Shown here piece after piece: positions 1-6,642 of a stretch of 19,843 nt of DNA. The notes beneath the pieces were generated by a model, which saw only the letters and a program-made list of their open reading frames with translations, ran no database searches and had not been told where the DNA came from. Both the position numbers and the translations under genes were made by a program. The DNA comes from DATFEN01 sp035691285 (GTDB lineage Bacteria; Acidobacteriota; Vicinamibacteria; Fen-336): NCBI GenBank assembly GCA_035691285.1, contig DASSJI010000131.1, positions 1 through 19,843 on the forward strand, given 5' to 3'. The stretch's first letter is position 1. The number at the start of each line of letters is the position of its first letter.

Positions 1-876
1 ACAGGCCTCGCGCTCATCGCCTCGCAGGCCGTGCGTGCGCGCGATCGCGGCGAGGCCGTGCTGACCCTGCTGCTCCCCGATGGCCGCGTGCTGTTCGCGC
101 TGGACGTGGAGCCTCCGCGCCGCGCCGCGGCGGCGTTCGGGGTCGGAGGGATGAGCGTCGAGCTGGCTCCGACGCGCCTTCAGTTCCGGGGCCGCCTCGC
201 CGCGTGGGAAGGCGAGTCCTTCCCGCCGGGACCGGTGCCCTTGCTCCTCGCGCCGCGCGTCCACTCCGTCGAGCTGTCCCTCTCCTTCGAGCCCGCGACG
301 CCCGCCGTCGACCTGACCCTGACCCTCGACGCCGAGGCGCGCCGCGTCCTCGAGCCGCTCGGCCGGCATCACTTCGAGCAGTCAGGCGTGTTTCGCGGAG
401 AGGCCATCGTCGACGGCCGGCGCTTTCCCATCGTGGCCACGGGAAGCCGCGACCACACCTGGGGACGGCGCGAGTGGGGAGCCGCCGACCACTGGCGGCT
501 GTTCGTCGTGCGGTTCGGGGACGACCTCGCGCTGCACGCCCTGAGCGTGAGCTGCCAGGGGCGGCGGATCGCGGGCGGCTTCCTCTGGGACGGCCGCGAG
601 GCGCTCGCCCTGGCCCGCGTCGAGCACACGGTGGAGGGCGGTGGAGGCGTCCTGCGCGGCTTCGACCTGGAGGCGCAGACGCGCGGCGGCCGCCGGCTCC
701 TGCTGCGCGGCGACGTGCTCCGCCGCGTGACGATCCCGGTGCAGGCCGAGACCCGCCCGCTCTCGTTCCTGGTGCGCGGCCCCTACGCCCTGCGCCTTCA
801 CGAGCACTTCACGCGCTATCGCCTCGGCGAGCGCGAGGGCCTCGGCATCGCGGAGCTGACGGAGCGGCCCGCGTGA
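1..876 (+). CDS. DUF7064-type protein, 5' end outside window
   Basis: The frame is open from base 1, so the true start lies upstream; 291 residues are visible. A GTG at 31 is an internal candidate start but is not needed. The hallmark is the segment around 441-476, GSRDHTWGRREWG, which matches the RDHSWG signature I associate with DUF7064 proteins, a lipocalin-like beta fold related in style to AttH and CrtC (hydroxyneurosporene synthase). The C-terminal half is rich in alternating strands (GGFLWDG, LLLRGDVLRRVTIPV). The biochemical role of the family is not established. Its stop overlaps the GTG start of the CruF-like gene, so the two are translationally coupled and may act on the same lipid or isoprenoid substrate. 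The family call rests on motif memory; the function is inference from the neighbour. Confidence 0.7.
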   Translation, partial: TGLALIASQAVRARDRGEAVLTLLLPDGRVLFALDVEPPRRAAAAFGVGGMSVELAPTRLQFRGRLAAWEGESFPPGPVPLLLAPRVHSVELSLSFEPATPAVDLTLTLDAEARRVLEPLGRHHFEQSGVFRGEAIVDGRRFPIVATGSRDHTWGRREWGAADHWRLFVVRFGDDLALHALSVSCQGRRIAGGFLWDGREALALARVEHTVEGGGGVLRGFDLEAQTRGGRRLLLRGDVLRRVTIPVQAETRPLSFLVRGPYALRLHEHFTRYRLGEREGLGIAELTERPA

Positions 877-1718
877 GCACGCTGCCCGTCGAGGCCTTCG
901 AGCTCGTCGTGGCCCCCGCGGCGGGGGCCGTGGCCCTCGCCCAGGCGGCGCGGGCCCTTGGCCTGCGGCGCGCCAGCCTCGAGCTCCTGGCGCTGGTCGC
1001 CTACGGCTATGCCCTCGAGCGCGTCGCGATCCTCGTGTTCGCGTCGCACGAGTACGGCCCGGCGTGGCGCGCCGCGCCGGGCGGCGTGCCGCTCGCGGTG
1101 GCCGTGGGCTGGGCCGCCGTGATCCTCGGCTCGGCGGCGGCGGCCTGGCGCCTGGGCCTGTGCACGCCCCTGGCGCTGGCGGCGGGCGCCGCCCTCGTGG
1201 GCGTGACCCTCGATCTGCTTATCGAGCCCGTGGCCGTGCGCGCAGGGCTCTGGCGCTGGACGCCGCCCGGGCCCTGGCTCGGCGTGCCCGTCGGCAACTT
1301 CGTCGGCTGGGCGGTGATCGTCGGCGTCTACGTCTACGGGGCCGAGCGGGCGGGAGATGCCCGGAGCGAGGTCCAGAGGGCCGCGCATCGGATCGGCCTC
1401 GGCGCCGTGGCCATCCTCGCGCTCGTCGGCGTCGGACTCCTGTGGACGCGGATCGGCGCGGAGCGGGCCTTCGCCGGCGGCCGGGCGGCCGCGGTGGCCG
1501 GCGTCACGCTCCTGCCGCTGCTCGCGCTCGCGCGGCGGGAGCCCCCGGCCCGCGCCGCGGCGGGGCTGGCCGCACGGCTGGGCCGCGCCGGAAGGCCATG
1601 GGCGCTGGGCGTGGTCGCGATCGCCTTCGGCGCGGAGGCCGTGCTGCTGCGCGAGACGGCCCTCGCCGCGGTGGCCGCAGGCGTGATCGCGGTGCTGGTC
1701 CGGACGCTAGCGAAATAG
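873..1718 (+). CDS. CruF-like carotenoid biosynthesis membrane protein (DUF422)
   Basis: This is a 281-residue polytopic inner-membrane protein with about eight or nine hydrophobic segments (near residues 11-29, 38-58, 72-92, 97-119, 138-155, 176-193, 206-223, 240-258 and 262-278). Residues 113-148 hold the family signature: LDLLIEPVAVRAGLWRW, then a Pro/Gly turn, then GVPVGNFVGW. This D-x-x-x-EP-x-A and W-x-W plus VP-x-x-NF-x-GW pattern is typical of the CruF / bisanhydrobacterioruberin hydratase family (1',2'-hydratases of acyclic carotenoids). The chosen start is the GTG at 873, which overlaps the previous stop (GTGA), a typical coupled start. The last 12 bases overlap the convergent DUF4388 gene. 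The family call is good; the actual substrate is unknown because no phytoene or lycopene gene is visible. Confidence 0.75.
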   Translation: MSTLPVEAFELVVAPAAGAVALAQAARALGLRRASLELLALVAYGYALERVAILVFASHEYGPAWRAAPGGVPLAVAVGWAAVILGSAAAAWRLGLCTPLALAAGAALVGVTLDLLIEPVAVRAGLWRWTPPGPWLGVPVGNFVGWAVIVGVYVYGAERAGDARSEVQRAAHRIGLGAVAILALVGVGLLWTRIGAERAFAGGRAAAVAGVTLLPLLALARREPPARAAAGLAARLGRAGRPWALGVVAIAFGAEAVLLRETALAAVAAGVIAVLVRTLAK

Positions 1719-3275
1719 CTTGCGCAGGCCGGTGAGCGCCGAGTCCTTGGGCGAGAGCGACTCGAGCTCGGCCCGCGCCTGCTTGTGGCGCGGGTTGAGG
1801 CGCACGGCGGTCTGGAGGACGGCGATGGCCCGCGACTTCACCTTCATGGCCTTGTAGTAGAGGCCCATCTGGTAGTGCAGGTCGGCGTTGTCGGGGTCGA
1901 GACGCACGGCCTCGAGGAACTCCCGCTCCGCTTCCTTCTTGGTGCGCGGCCAGCACGCCATCGCGATGGCGAGGCGCAGCCTGTAGCCGGGGACGTCGGG
2001 CTCCAGCCCCACCAGGCTCTGGTAGACCTTGACGGCGTTGGCGTAGTCCGAGACCGCCATGCGGACGTCCCCCTCCATGACGTAACGCTGGATGTCGTTC
2101 ATCCGCGCCGCCATCTCCTTGCTGTCGTGTACGGGGGCGGCGGGCGCCGGGGCCGCCGGCGCCGTGGCGGCGGGCGCCGCGGCGGGAGCCTTGGCAGGCG
2201 CGGCGGCCTCCTTGGCCCCTGCCGGGGCGGCGGGCGCCGCGGGCGCGGTTCGCGCCAGGCGCAGCATCGTCGAGGCCCGGCCCAGGACCAGCTCGATGTC
2301 CGTGCGGAGCGCCGCGTCGTCGCCGACGGCCTCCAGGAGCGCGTGGTAGCGCTCCATCTTCTCCTCGAGGGCGCGCACGATCTCCTCGCGGGGCGCCGTC
2401 CGAGACACCCTGAGCCAGGCCTCCCGGTCCAGACGGGCCGACCGCTGCAGCTCCTCCTGCACCTCCAGGCGCAGCGCCTCGCGGGCGGACGGGTCGGGAC
2501 GCGTGCGCAGGGCCGAGAGCAGGAAGGTGCTCGTCTCCATCTGGACGACCGGAGCGTCGCCCTGGGCGAGGACGTCGGCGACCTCGAGCACGCCCGAGGC
2601 GTAGAGGCCGTAAGCGGCCTTGAGGCGGGCGGGGCTCAGCCCGCCCTTGTCCCACGCGAGCCGGCGCAGGGTCACGCGCCGCTGGGCCTGCTCGAGGATG
2701 TCCAGCTCCTCGGACGAGCACTTCCGCACGCCGAAGGGGAAGGGCGGCACCGCCGCGAGCTTCACCCACTGGTCGAGGTTGCCGAGGCCGGTGAGCACCA
2801 GCTCCTCGCTCTTCATGGCCTTGATGCCCATGTAGAGCATGCGGTGCAGCGAGAGGCTCACCATGTACTCGAGGGGGATCGGGCAGGGTCGCTCCGCGAA
2901 GGAGGCGGCGCCCTCGGCGAATCCGAACAGCGAGACCACGATCTGCTTCACCTGGCGCGAGACCGCGCTGCCGACCTCCTTCTTGTCCATGACCCCGGCC
3001 TGGACGAGGGCCTCGCCGAAGCGCCGGCGCTGGTCGCTGGCCACGAGCGCCGAGGCCCGGGAGAACTCCTCGTCGGTGATGCGGCCGAGAGCGAGCAGCG
3101 CCTCCCCCAGCCGGTCCTTCTTCATGTTGCTGGCGGCGAAGACGATGCGGCCGTGGTCGAAGTAGACGCTCTTCACCACCTTGCCGGAGCGCACCTCGAG
3201 GTCCCCGCTCTTGCGCTCGGCGGAGAGCCTCCGGAGCACCTCGGCGACCGGGACCTTGGCGAGATCGACGAGCAT
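1707..3275 (-). CDS. DUF4388 (PATAN) domain protein with C-terminal TPR repeats
   Basis: The protein has 522 residues and starts at ATG 3275. Residues 1 to about 105 form a DUF4388/PATAN-type domain (opening MLVDLAKVPVAEVLRRLSAE, then SGDLEVRSG, VKSVYFDHGRIVFAASN and RLGEALLALGRITDEEF). Such domains occur in signalling and surface-motility proteins of myxobacteria and relatives. A helical middle section continues to about 340. An Ala/Pro-rich linker spans about 341-382. TPR-like repeats cover about 387-505 (AVKVYQSLVGLEPD, EAVRLDPDNADLHYQMGLYY, AVLQTAVRLNPRHKQA). There is no signal peptide, so it is probably a cytoplasmic scaffold or signalling adaptor. It lies 15 bp downstream of the glycosyltransferase on the same strand, so the two are probably cotranscribed. 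Confidence 0.85.
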   Translation of the reverse strand: MLVDLAKVPVAEVLRRLSAERKSGDLEVRSGKVVKSVYFDHGRIVFAASNMKKDRLGEALLALGRITDEEFSRASALVASDQRRRFGEALVQAGVMDKKEVGSAVSRQVKQIVVSLFGFAEGAASFAERPCPIPLEYMVSLSLHRMLYMGIKAMKSEELVLTGLGNLDQWVKLAAVPPFPFGVRKCSSEELDILEQAQRRVTLRRLAWDKGGLSPARLKAAYGLYASGVLEVADVLAQGDAPVVQMETSTFLLSALRTRPDPSAREALRLEVQEELQRSARLDREAWLRVSRTAPREEIVRALEEKMERYHALLEAVGDDAALRTDIELVLGRASTMLRLARTAPAAPAAPAGAKEAAAPAKAPAAAPAATAPAAPAPAAPVHDSKEMAARMNDIQRYVMEGDVRMAVSDYANAVKVYQSLVGLEPDVPGYRLRLAIAMACWPRTKKEAEREFLEAVRLDPDNADLHYQMGLYYKAMKVKSRAIAVLQTAVRLNPRHKQARAELESLSPKDSALTGLRKLFR

Positions 3276-3290
3276 GGAGGGAAGGGAAGC

Positions 3291-3989
3291 CTAACGCAGC
3301 TCGGGCCAGAGCCCAAGCATCTCCCGCAGGATCTTCACGATCACGCCTGGGCTGGACAGGGTGCTCTGCCCGCGGCTCCTGGGGAAGTAGTCGACGCCGA
3401 TCTGGATGATGCGGGCTCCGGAGCGCCGGGCGCGGATCAGGAGCTCGGCGTCGATGAAGCTGCCCTCGCTCCTGAGCGGGAAGCGCTCGAGGAGCGAGCG
3501 CCGGAACAGCTTGAAGGCGAAGTTGACGTCCTTGACCCGGAGCCCGAACAGCAGGCGCACCAGCCGCGTATAGAAAAAGGTGTAAACGGACCGGAGCGGT
3601 CCCTCGAGGGTACGGTCGAAGCGGTAGGCCGAGAGCAGGTCGGCCTGCTGGTACTCCAGGAGCCGCACCGCCCGCGGCAGCTCCTGGAGGTCGAAGGGCA
3701 GGTCGGCGTCGGTGTAGAGGACCAGCTCCTTGGTCGCCGCCTGGAAACCCCGGCGCAAGGTCCCTCCCAGCTTGAGGTTTCGCTCGTTCGTGAGGACGCG
3801 CACCCGCGGGTCGGCGCGGGAGAGCTCGGCGGCGATCGCCCCCGTCCCGTCGGTGGAAGCGTCGTCCACGATGACGATCTCGTGGTCGTCGGTCAGGCCC
3901 CGGAGGATGTCCTGGGCGGCGGAGACCGCGCGCCGGATGTAGGCTTCCTCGTTCCACATCGGGAACACCACCGAGATCGACGGCGGCAT
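3291..3989 (-). CDS. Family 2 glycosyltransferase (DPM1-like)
   Basis: This 232-residue GT-A fold glycosyltransferase resembles dolichol/undecaprenyl-phosphate sugar transferases. Visible motifs are VVFPMWNEEAYI (7-18), the nucleotide-binding VDDASTDGT (41-49), and TDADLPFD (93-100) carrying the DxD metal site. A C-terminal acceptor-side FIDAELLIRARRSGARI segment follows. No membrane helices follow the catalytic domain, so it is a short soluble or peripheral form. ATG 3989 was chosen because it directly precedes the typical PPSISVVFP strand; upstream extension in this frame is antisense to the DinB gene. The family's usual reaction is transfer of a sugar from a nucleotide donor to a lipid phosphate. 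The actual donor and acceptor cannot be told. It probably shares a transcript with the DUF4388 gene downstream. Confidence 0.88.
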   Translation of the reverse strand: MPPSISVVFPMWNEEAYIRRAVSAAQDILRGLTDDHEIVIVDDASTDGTGAIAAELSRADPRVRVLTNERNLKLGGTLRRGFQAATKELVLYTDADLPFDLQELPRAVRLLEYQQADLLSAYRFDRTLEGPLRSVYTFFYTRLVRLLFGLRVKDVNFAFKLFRRSLLERFPLRSEGSFIDAELLIRARRSGARIIQIGVDYFPRSRGQSTLSSPGVIVKILREMLGLWPELR

Positions 3990-4022
3990 GGAGGCTGAAG
4001 GGTAACCCAGGCGGAGGACGGC

Positions 4023-4529
4023 ATGAGCGAGCTGGCCAGGGACGTCATCGAGGAGGCGCGCTTCCGCACCGTGGAGGGCTTTCCGGCCCAGGTCCGTGCC
4101 GCGCTCGAGAGCATGAGCGACGAGGAGATCTGGCGGCGGCCGAGCCCGAAGGGAAACTCCGTCGGCCATCTCGTGCTCCACCTGATCGGCTCGACCCGGC
4201 TGTTCCTCGGGCGCGCCGTCGGCGGATCGGATTTCGTCCGCGACCGGCCCGGCGAGTTCGCCTTCGCTGAGATGCTCCCGCGCCAGGAGCTGCTGCGCCG
4301 CCTCGACGAGACCCTGGCCGAGGCGCAGGCCGTCTTCGCGGCCGTCACGCCCGAGCGGCTGCTCGCCACGACCGAGCGCGCGCCGGGCGGCCCCTACACG
4401 GTCCTGGCGCTGCTGCTGCGGGTGAGCCACCACTGGGCCGCCCACACCGGCCAGATCGTCTACGTGGCGAAGTGCGGGCGTGAGGGCGCCGTCGACGAGC
4501 TGTGGCAGAAGACGATGAAGGGACGCTGA
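4023..4529 (+). CDS. DinB-like metal-binding protein
   Basis: This 168-residue helical protein is of the DinB/YfiT (DUF1572-like) superfamily. Putative metal ligands are H49 or H53 in NSVGHLVLHLIGS and the closing HHWAAHTGQIVY (H137 and H141), the usual widely spaced His triad of the four-helix bundle. WRRPSPKGNSVGHL is a typical first-motif context. Family members include mycothiol- and bacillithiol-dependent transferases as well as many uncharacterised stress proteins, so the substrate is unknown. ATG 4023 is preceded by GGAGG at 4013-4017. It is divergent from the glycosyltransferase (33 bp between starts) and convergent with the lipoprotein, sharing a hairpin over both stop codons. Confidence 0.85.
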   Translation: MSELARDVIEEARFRTVEGFPAQVRAALESMSDEEIWRRPSPKGNSVGHLVLHLIGSTRLFLGRAVGGSDFVRDRPGEFAFAEMLPRQELLRRLDETLAEAQAVFAAVTPERLLATTERAPGGPYTVLALLLRVSHHWAAHTGQIVYVAKCGREGAVDELWQKTMKGR

Positions 4530-4544
4530 CGTCCGAGGTCAGCG
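4524..4544. terminator. Hairpin spanning two convergent stop codons
   Basis: CGCTGAC at 4524-4530 and GTCAGCG at 4538-4544 form a perfect 7-bp inverted repeat with a 7-nt loop. It contains the stop codons of both the DinB-like gene and the oppositely oriented lipoprotein gene. There is no U tract on either side, so it is not a canonical intrinsic terminator. It may act as a bidirectional end-protection or weak termination hairpin. Confidence 0.4.
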
Positions 4545-4997
4545 CGACAGCTCGCCGCGAATGTCGATGACGAAGCAGTCGCGCGACCGCACGGCCGGCG
4601 TGAGCGTGACCGTGAGGTTCATCAGGTTGCCCGCGAAGTGGCCCACGTATCTCGACGTCACGATCCCGCAGCCGCCAGACGAATAGCTGTTCGTCCCGTC
4701 GAAGCTGTTTCCGTTCAGGACCGCGCTCCCCAGTCCGAAGGAACCGCTGAACGGAGACGTGATTGTCATGTCGCTCAGCGCCAACGTGGTCCCCGTGTGG
4801 GTCACCGTGGTGCTGGCCTGTATGGGGGCCGCGTTGAACCCGCCTCCCGTGAAGGTCATGGTCCCGCGATAGGTGCCGGAAAACGACGGGGGCAGCGTCG
4901 TGGTCGGCGGCGTCGGGGCGCTGGGGCTGTCGCTTCCGCCGCACGCGCCCAACAATCCCAGCCCGGACAGCGCCGCAAGGACCATCAGTCTCTTCAT
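4539..4997 (-). CDS. Small secreted lipoprotein, unknown function
   Basis: The protein has 152 residues. The N-terminus MKRLMVLAALSGLGLLGACG is a classic lipoprotein signal: two basic residues, a hydrophobic core and the lipobox LGAC with C19 as the lipidated cysteine. A low-complexity Ser/Pro/Thr stretch follows (about 20-38), then a small beta-rich domain full of Thr, Gly and Ser (SGTYRGTMTFTGGGF, GSFGLGSAVLNGNSF, LTVTLTPAVRS). The two remaining cysteines, in SGGCGIV and RDCFV, may form a disulfide in the periplasm. The mRNA has GGAGGG a few bases before ATG 4997. I do not recognise the family. It is 72 bp downstream of the peroxiredoxin on the same strand and could be cotranscribed or have its own promoter. 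Confidence 0.8.
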   Translation of the reverse strand: MKRLMVLAALSGLGLLGACGGSDSPSAPTPPTTTLPPSFSGTYRGTMTFTGGGFNAAPIQASTTVTHTGTTLALSDMTITSPFSGSFGLGSAVLNGNSFDGTNSYSSGGCGIVTSRYVGHFAGNLMNLTVTLTPAVRSRDCFVIDIRGELSR

Positions 4998-5016
4998 GGT
5001 CTGGCCCTCCGGTATG

Positions 5017-5026
5017 AGGACGTCCT
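5017..5026. promoter_or_regulatory. 10-bp perfect palindrome upstream of lipoprotein gene
   Basis: AGGACGTCCT is a perfect palindrome 20 bp upstream of the lipoprotein start, in the 72-bp gap between peroxiredoxin and lipoprotein genes. It could be a repressor half-site pair or chance; no second copy was noticed in the window. Confidence 0.2.
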
Positions 5027-5069
5027 GGGGCCGAAGGCAGACCAGACTAGGCCCGCGGTCGGACCGCTG

Positions 5070-5513
5070 TCAAGATCGCGCGCGGCCCACGACCACGGCG
5101 CACGCCTCGGCGACGTGATTGTCCACCGCGAGCTGGCTCTCGTAGGCCGACAGGACCTTGCGGTCGCGGCCGACGACGTACGTCACACGCCGGGGGAGGC
5201 CAAGGAGCGGCCAGCGAACGCGGTAGGCCCGGAGGATGTTGCCCCTCGAGTCCCCGACCACGGGAAAAGGCAGGTCGAGGCTCTTGCGGAAGCGGTCCGA
5301 GGTGTCCTGGTGGTCCGCCGAGACGCCGATCACCTCGGCGCCGGCCTCCTTGAGCGCTGTGTACTCGCGGCGGAACCCGCCGGCCTCGCGCGTTCAGCCG
5401 GGCGTGAAGGCCTTGGGAAAGAAGAAGACCACGGCCTGCCGCTTCTCCAGGATCTTGAACAGCGTGGTGTCGCCGACGGCGAAGTCGGGGGCCGCGTCTC
5501 CGACCTTGAGCAT
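5070..5513 (-). CDS. Probable selenocysteine peroxiredoxin (BCP type), TGA at codon 40
   Basis: Read from ATG 5513 through the in-frame TGA at 5396-5394 (codon 40), the gene encodes 147 residues with the complete architecture of a BCP/AhpC-TSA peroxiredoxin. It opens MLKVGDAAPDFAVGDTT, followed by VVFFFPKAFTPG, then codon 40, then TREAGGFRREYTALKEAGAE, VIGVSADHQDTSDRFR, LPFPVVGDSRG and PRRVTYVVGRDRKV. BCP proteins have TPGCT at this place, so the TGA sits exactly on the peroxidatic cysteine. No cysteine remains near it; the only other one is C138, near the C-terminus. A stem-loop 17 nt after UGA fits a bacterial SECIS. The final stop is also TGA. The expected role is reduction of peroxides by a selenenic-acid cycle in the cytoplasm. 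There is no Shine-Dalgarno, and a TATAGT box 9 nt before ATG suggests a nearly leaderless mRNA. The alternative is a nonsense-mutated pseudogene, but everything else is intact. Confidence 0.85.
5368..5382 (-). promoter_or_regulatory. Candidate bacterial SECIS stem-loop
   Basis: In the mRNA sense this is CGGCGG-GUU-CCGCCG: a perfect 6-bp stem with a 3-nt loop whose first base is G. Seventeen nucleotides separate the UGA codon from the apical loop. Published descriptions of bacterial SECIS elements call for a stem of at least about four pairs, a G in the first two loop positions and roughly 16-37 nt from UGA to loop, all met here. The stem is entirely GC and encodes GGFRR, part of the peroxiredoxin itself. 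Confidence 0.7.
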
Positions 5514-5561
5514 CGCCGGCAACTATAATGCCGTCGCGCCCCTCGGGGGCCGCCCCTACAC
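5514..5561. promoter_or_regulatory. Divergent promoter between peroxiredoxin and fabH-like gene
   Basis: The 48-bp gap contains a perfect -10 hexamer TATAAT at 5524-5529 reading toward the ketoacyl synthase. On the other strand TATAGT (5528-5523) reads toward the peroxiredoxin. The two overlap, so RNA polymerase could only serve one direction at a time. No good -35 was found on either side. The peroxiredoxin transcript would start within a few bases of its ATG. Confidence 0.5.
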
Positions 5562-6626
5562 ATGCTGCGGTCCGTCATCGTCGGGAGCGGGAGCGAGATC
5601 CCGAAGAACCGCGTGACCAACGACATGCTCGCGCGCGTCATGGATACGAGCGACGACTGGATCCGCGAGCGCAGCGGCGTCGAGACCCGCTATTACGTGG
5701 ATCCCGGCACGGGCACCTCGGACCTGGGAGTGGCGGCCGCGACCAGGGCCCTCGAGATGGCAGGCGTCGCGAAGGAAGAGATCGACCTCGTCGTGTTCGC
5801 GACCATGACGCCCGACCACTACTTTCCGGGCTCGGGCGGGCTGCTGCAGACGAAGCTCGGCCTGAGGCCGGTGCCCTGCGTCGACATCCGCCAGCAGTGC
5901 GTCGGCTTCCTGTACGGCCTGCAGGTCGTCGACGCTCACATCCGGGCCGGACTGGCGAAGACGGTGCTGCTGGTCGGCGCCGAGATCCACACCGGCTTCA
6001 TGCCCTACTCCCCCGCCTGCTGGGACTACCTGTACGGCCGGAGCGAGACGCCGCCGACGAAGGAGGAGTACGACTGGAACACGCGCTTCCGGCACCTGGT
6101 CGTGCTCTTCGGCGACGCGGGCGCAGCGGTCGTGGTGAAGGCCATGCCGGAGGACGGCCGCGGCGTGATCGATCACCTGCTCCACACCGACGGCGCGGAC
6201 TACGACAAGCTGTACGTTCCCGGCACCGGCTTCAAGCACCGGCCCTACACGGATCCCGAGCAGTGGAAGCGCGGAGACCACATCCCGGTGATGGACGGCC
6301 GCTACGTCTTCAAGATGGCGACCACGCGCATGGTGGAGGTCGCCCAGGAGATCCTGAAGCGCAACGGCGTGGGCGCCGGCGGGCTGAAGCTCGTCCTGAT
6401 GCACCAGGCCAACAAGCGGATCAACGAGTACTGCCAGAAGGCCCTCGGCCTCCCCGACGAGAAGGTGGTCCACAACATCCAGCGCTACGGCAACACCACG
6501 GCCGCGACGATCCCGCTGCTGTGGGACGAGTGCGCCCGCGCCGGGCGCCTGAAGCCGGGGGACCTCGTGCTGCTGGTGGCGTTCGGGGCGGGGATGAACT
6601 GGGGCGCGACGCTCGTCCGGGCGTGA
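5562..6626 (+). CDS. fabH: 3-oxoacyl-ACP synthase III family protein (FabH-like)
   Basis: This 354-residue thiolase-fold enzyme has the full FabH catalytic triad: C113 in DIRQQCVGFLYG, H281 in LMHQANKRI, and N311 in YGNTTAATIP. The opening SVIVGSGSEIPKNRVTN, DTSDDWIRERSGVETRYY and the C-terminal LVAFGAGMNWGATLVR are typical. The central region (about 145-175 and 208-245) is longer than in E. coli FabH, a feature of FabH-like proteins that take other acyl starters. It may therefore serve a secondary or specialised acyl chain rather than housekeeping initiation. ATG 5562 is the first start after a TATAAT box. The membrane protein follows 16 bp downstream and is probably cotranscribed. Family assignment is firm; the primary fatty-acid role is uncertain because no other fab genes are nearby. 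Confidence 0.9.
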   Translation: MLRSVIVGSGSEIPKNRVTNDMLARVMDTSDDWIRERSGVETRYYVDPGTGTSDLGVAAATRALEMAGVAKEEIDLVVFATMTPDHYFPGSGGLLQTKLGLRPVPCVDIRQQCVGFLYGLQVVDAHIRAGLAKTVLLVGAEIHTGFMPYSPACWDYLYGRSETPPTKEEYDWNTRFRHLVVLFGDAGAAVVVKAMPEDGRGVIDHLLHTDGADYDKLYVPGTGFKHRPYTDPEQWKRGDHIPVMDGRYVFKMATTRMVEVAQEILKRNGVGAGGLKLVLMHQANKRINEYCQKALGLPDEKVVHNIQRYGNTTAATIPLLWDECARAGRLKPGDLVLLVAFGAGMNWGATLVRA

Positions 6627-6642
6627 ACCAAAGGGGAGAGGC

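Noticed and set aside
2130..2260. GCC/GGC-rich repetitive stretch as a possible satellite or recombination hotspot
   Set aside because: It encodes the Ala/Pro linker of the DUF4388/TPR protein; low-complexity coding is sufficient explanation.
1785..3998. Long plus-strand open frame opposite the DUF4388 and glycosyltransferase genes
   Set aside because: Composition is repetitive His/Glu/Leu/Arg antisense translation of GC-rich coding sequence; the minus strand has recognised domains.
5330..5641. 103-codon minus-strand frame overlapping the peroxiredoxin 5' half
   Set aside because: It is an Arg/Ser/Pro-rich out-of-frame shadow. The peroxiredoxin frame itself continues unbroken through the TGA with correct motifs on both sides, so a frameshift explanation is not needed.
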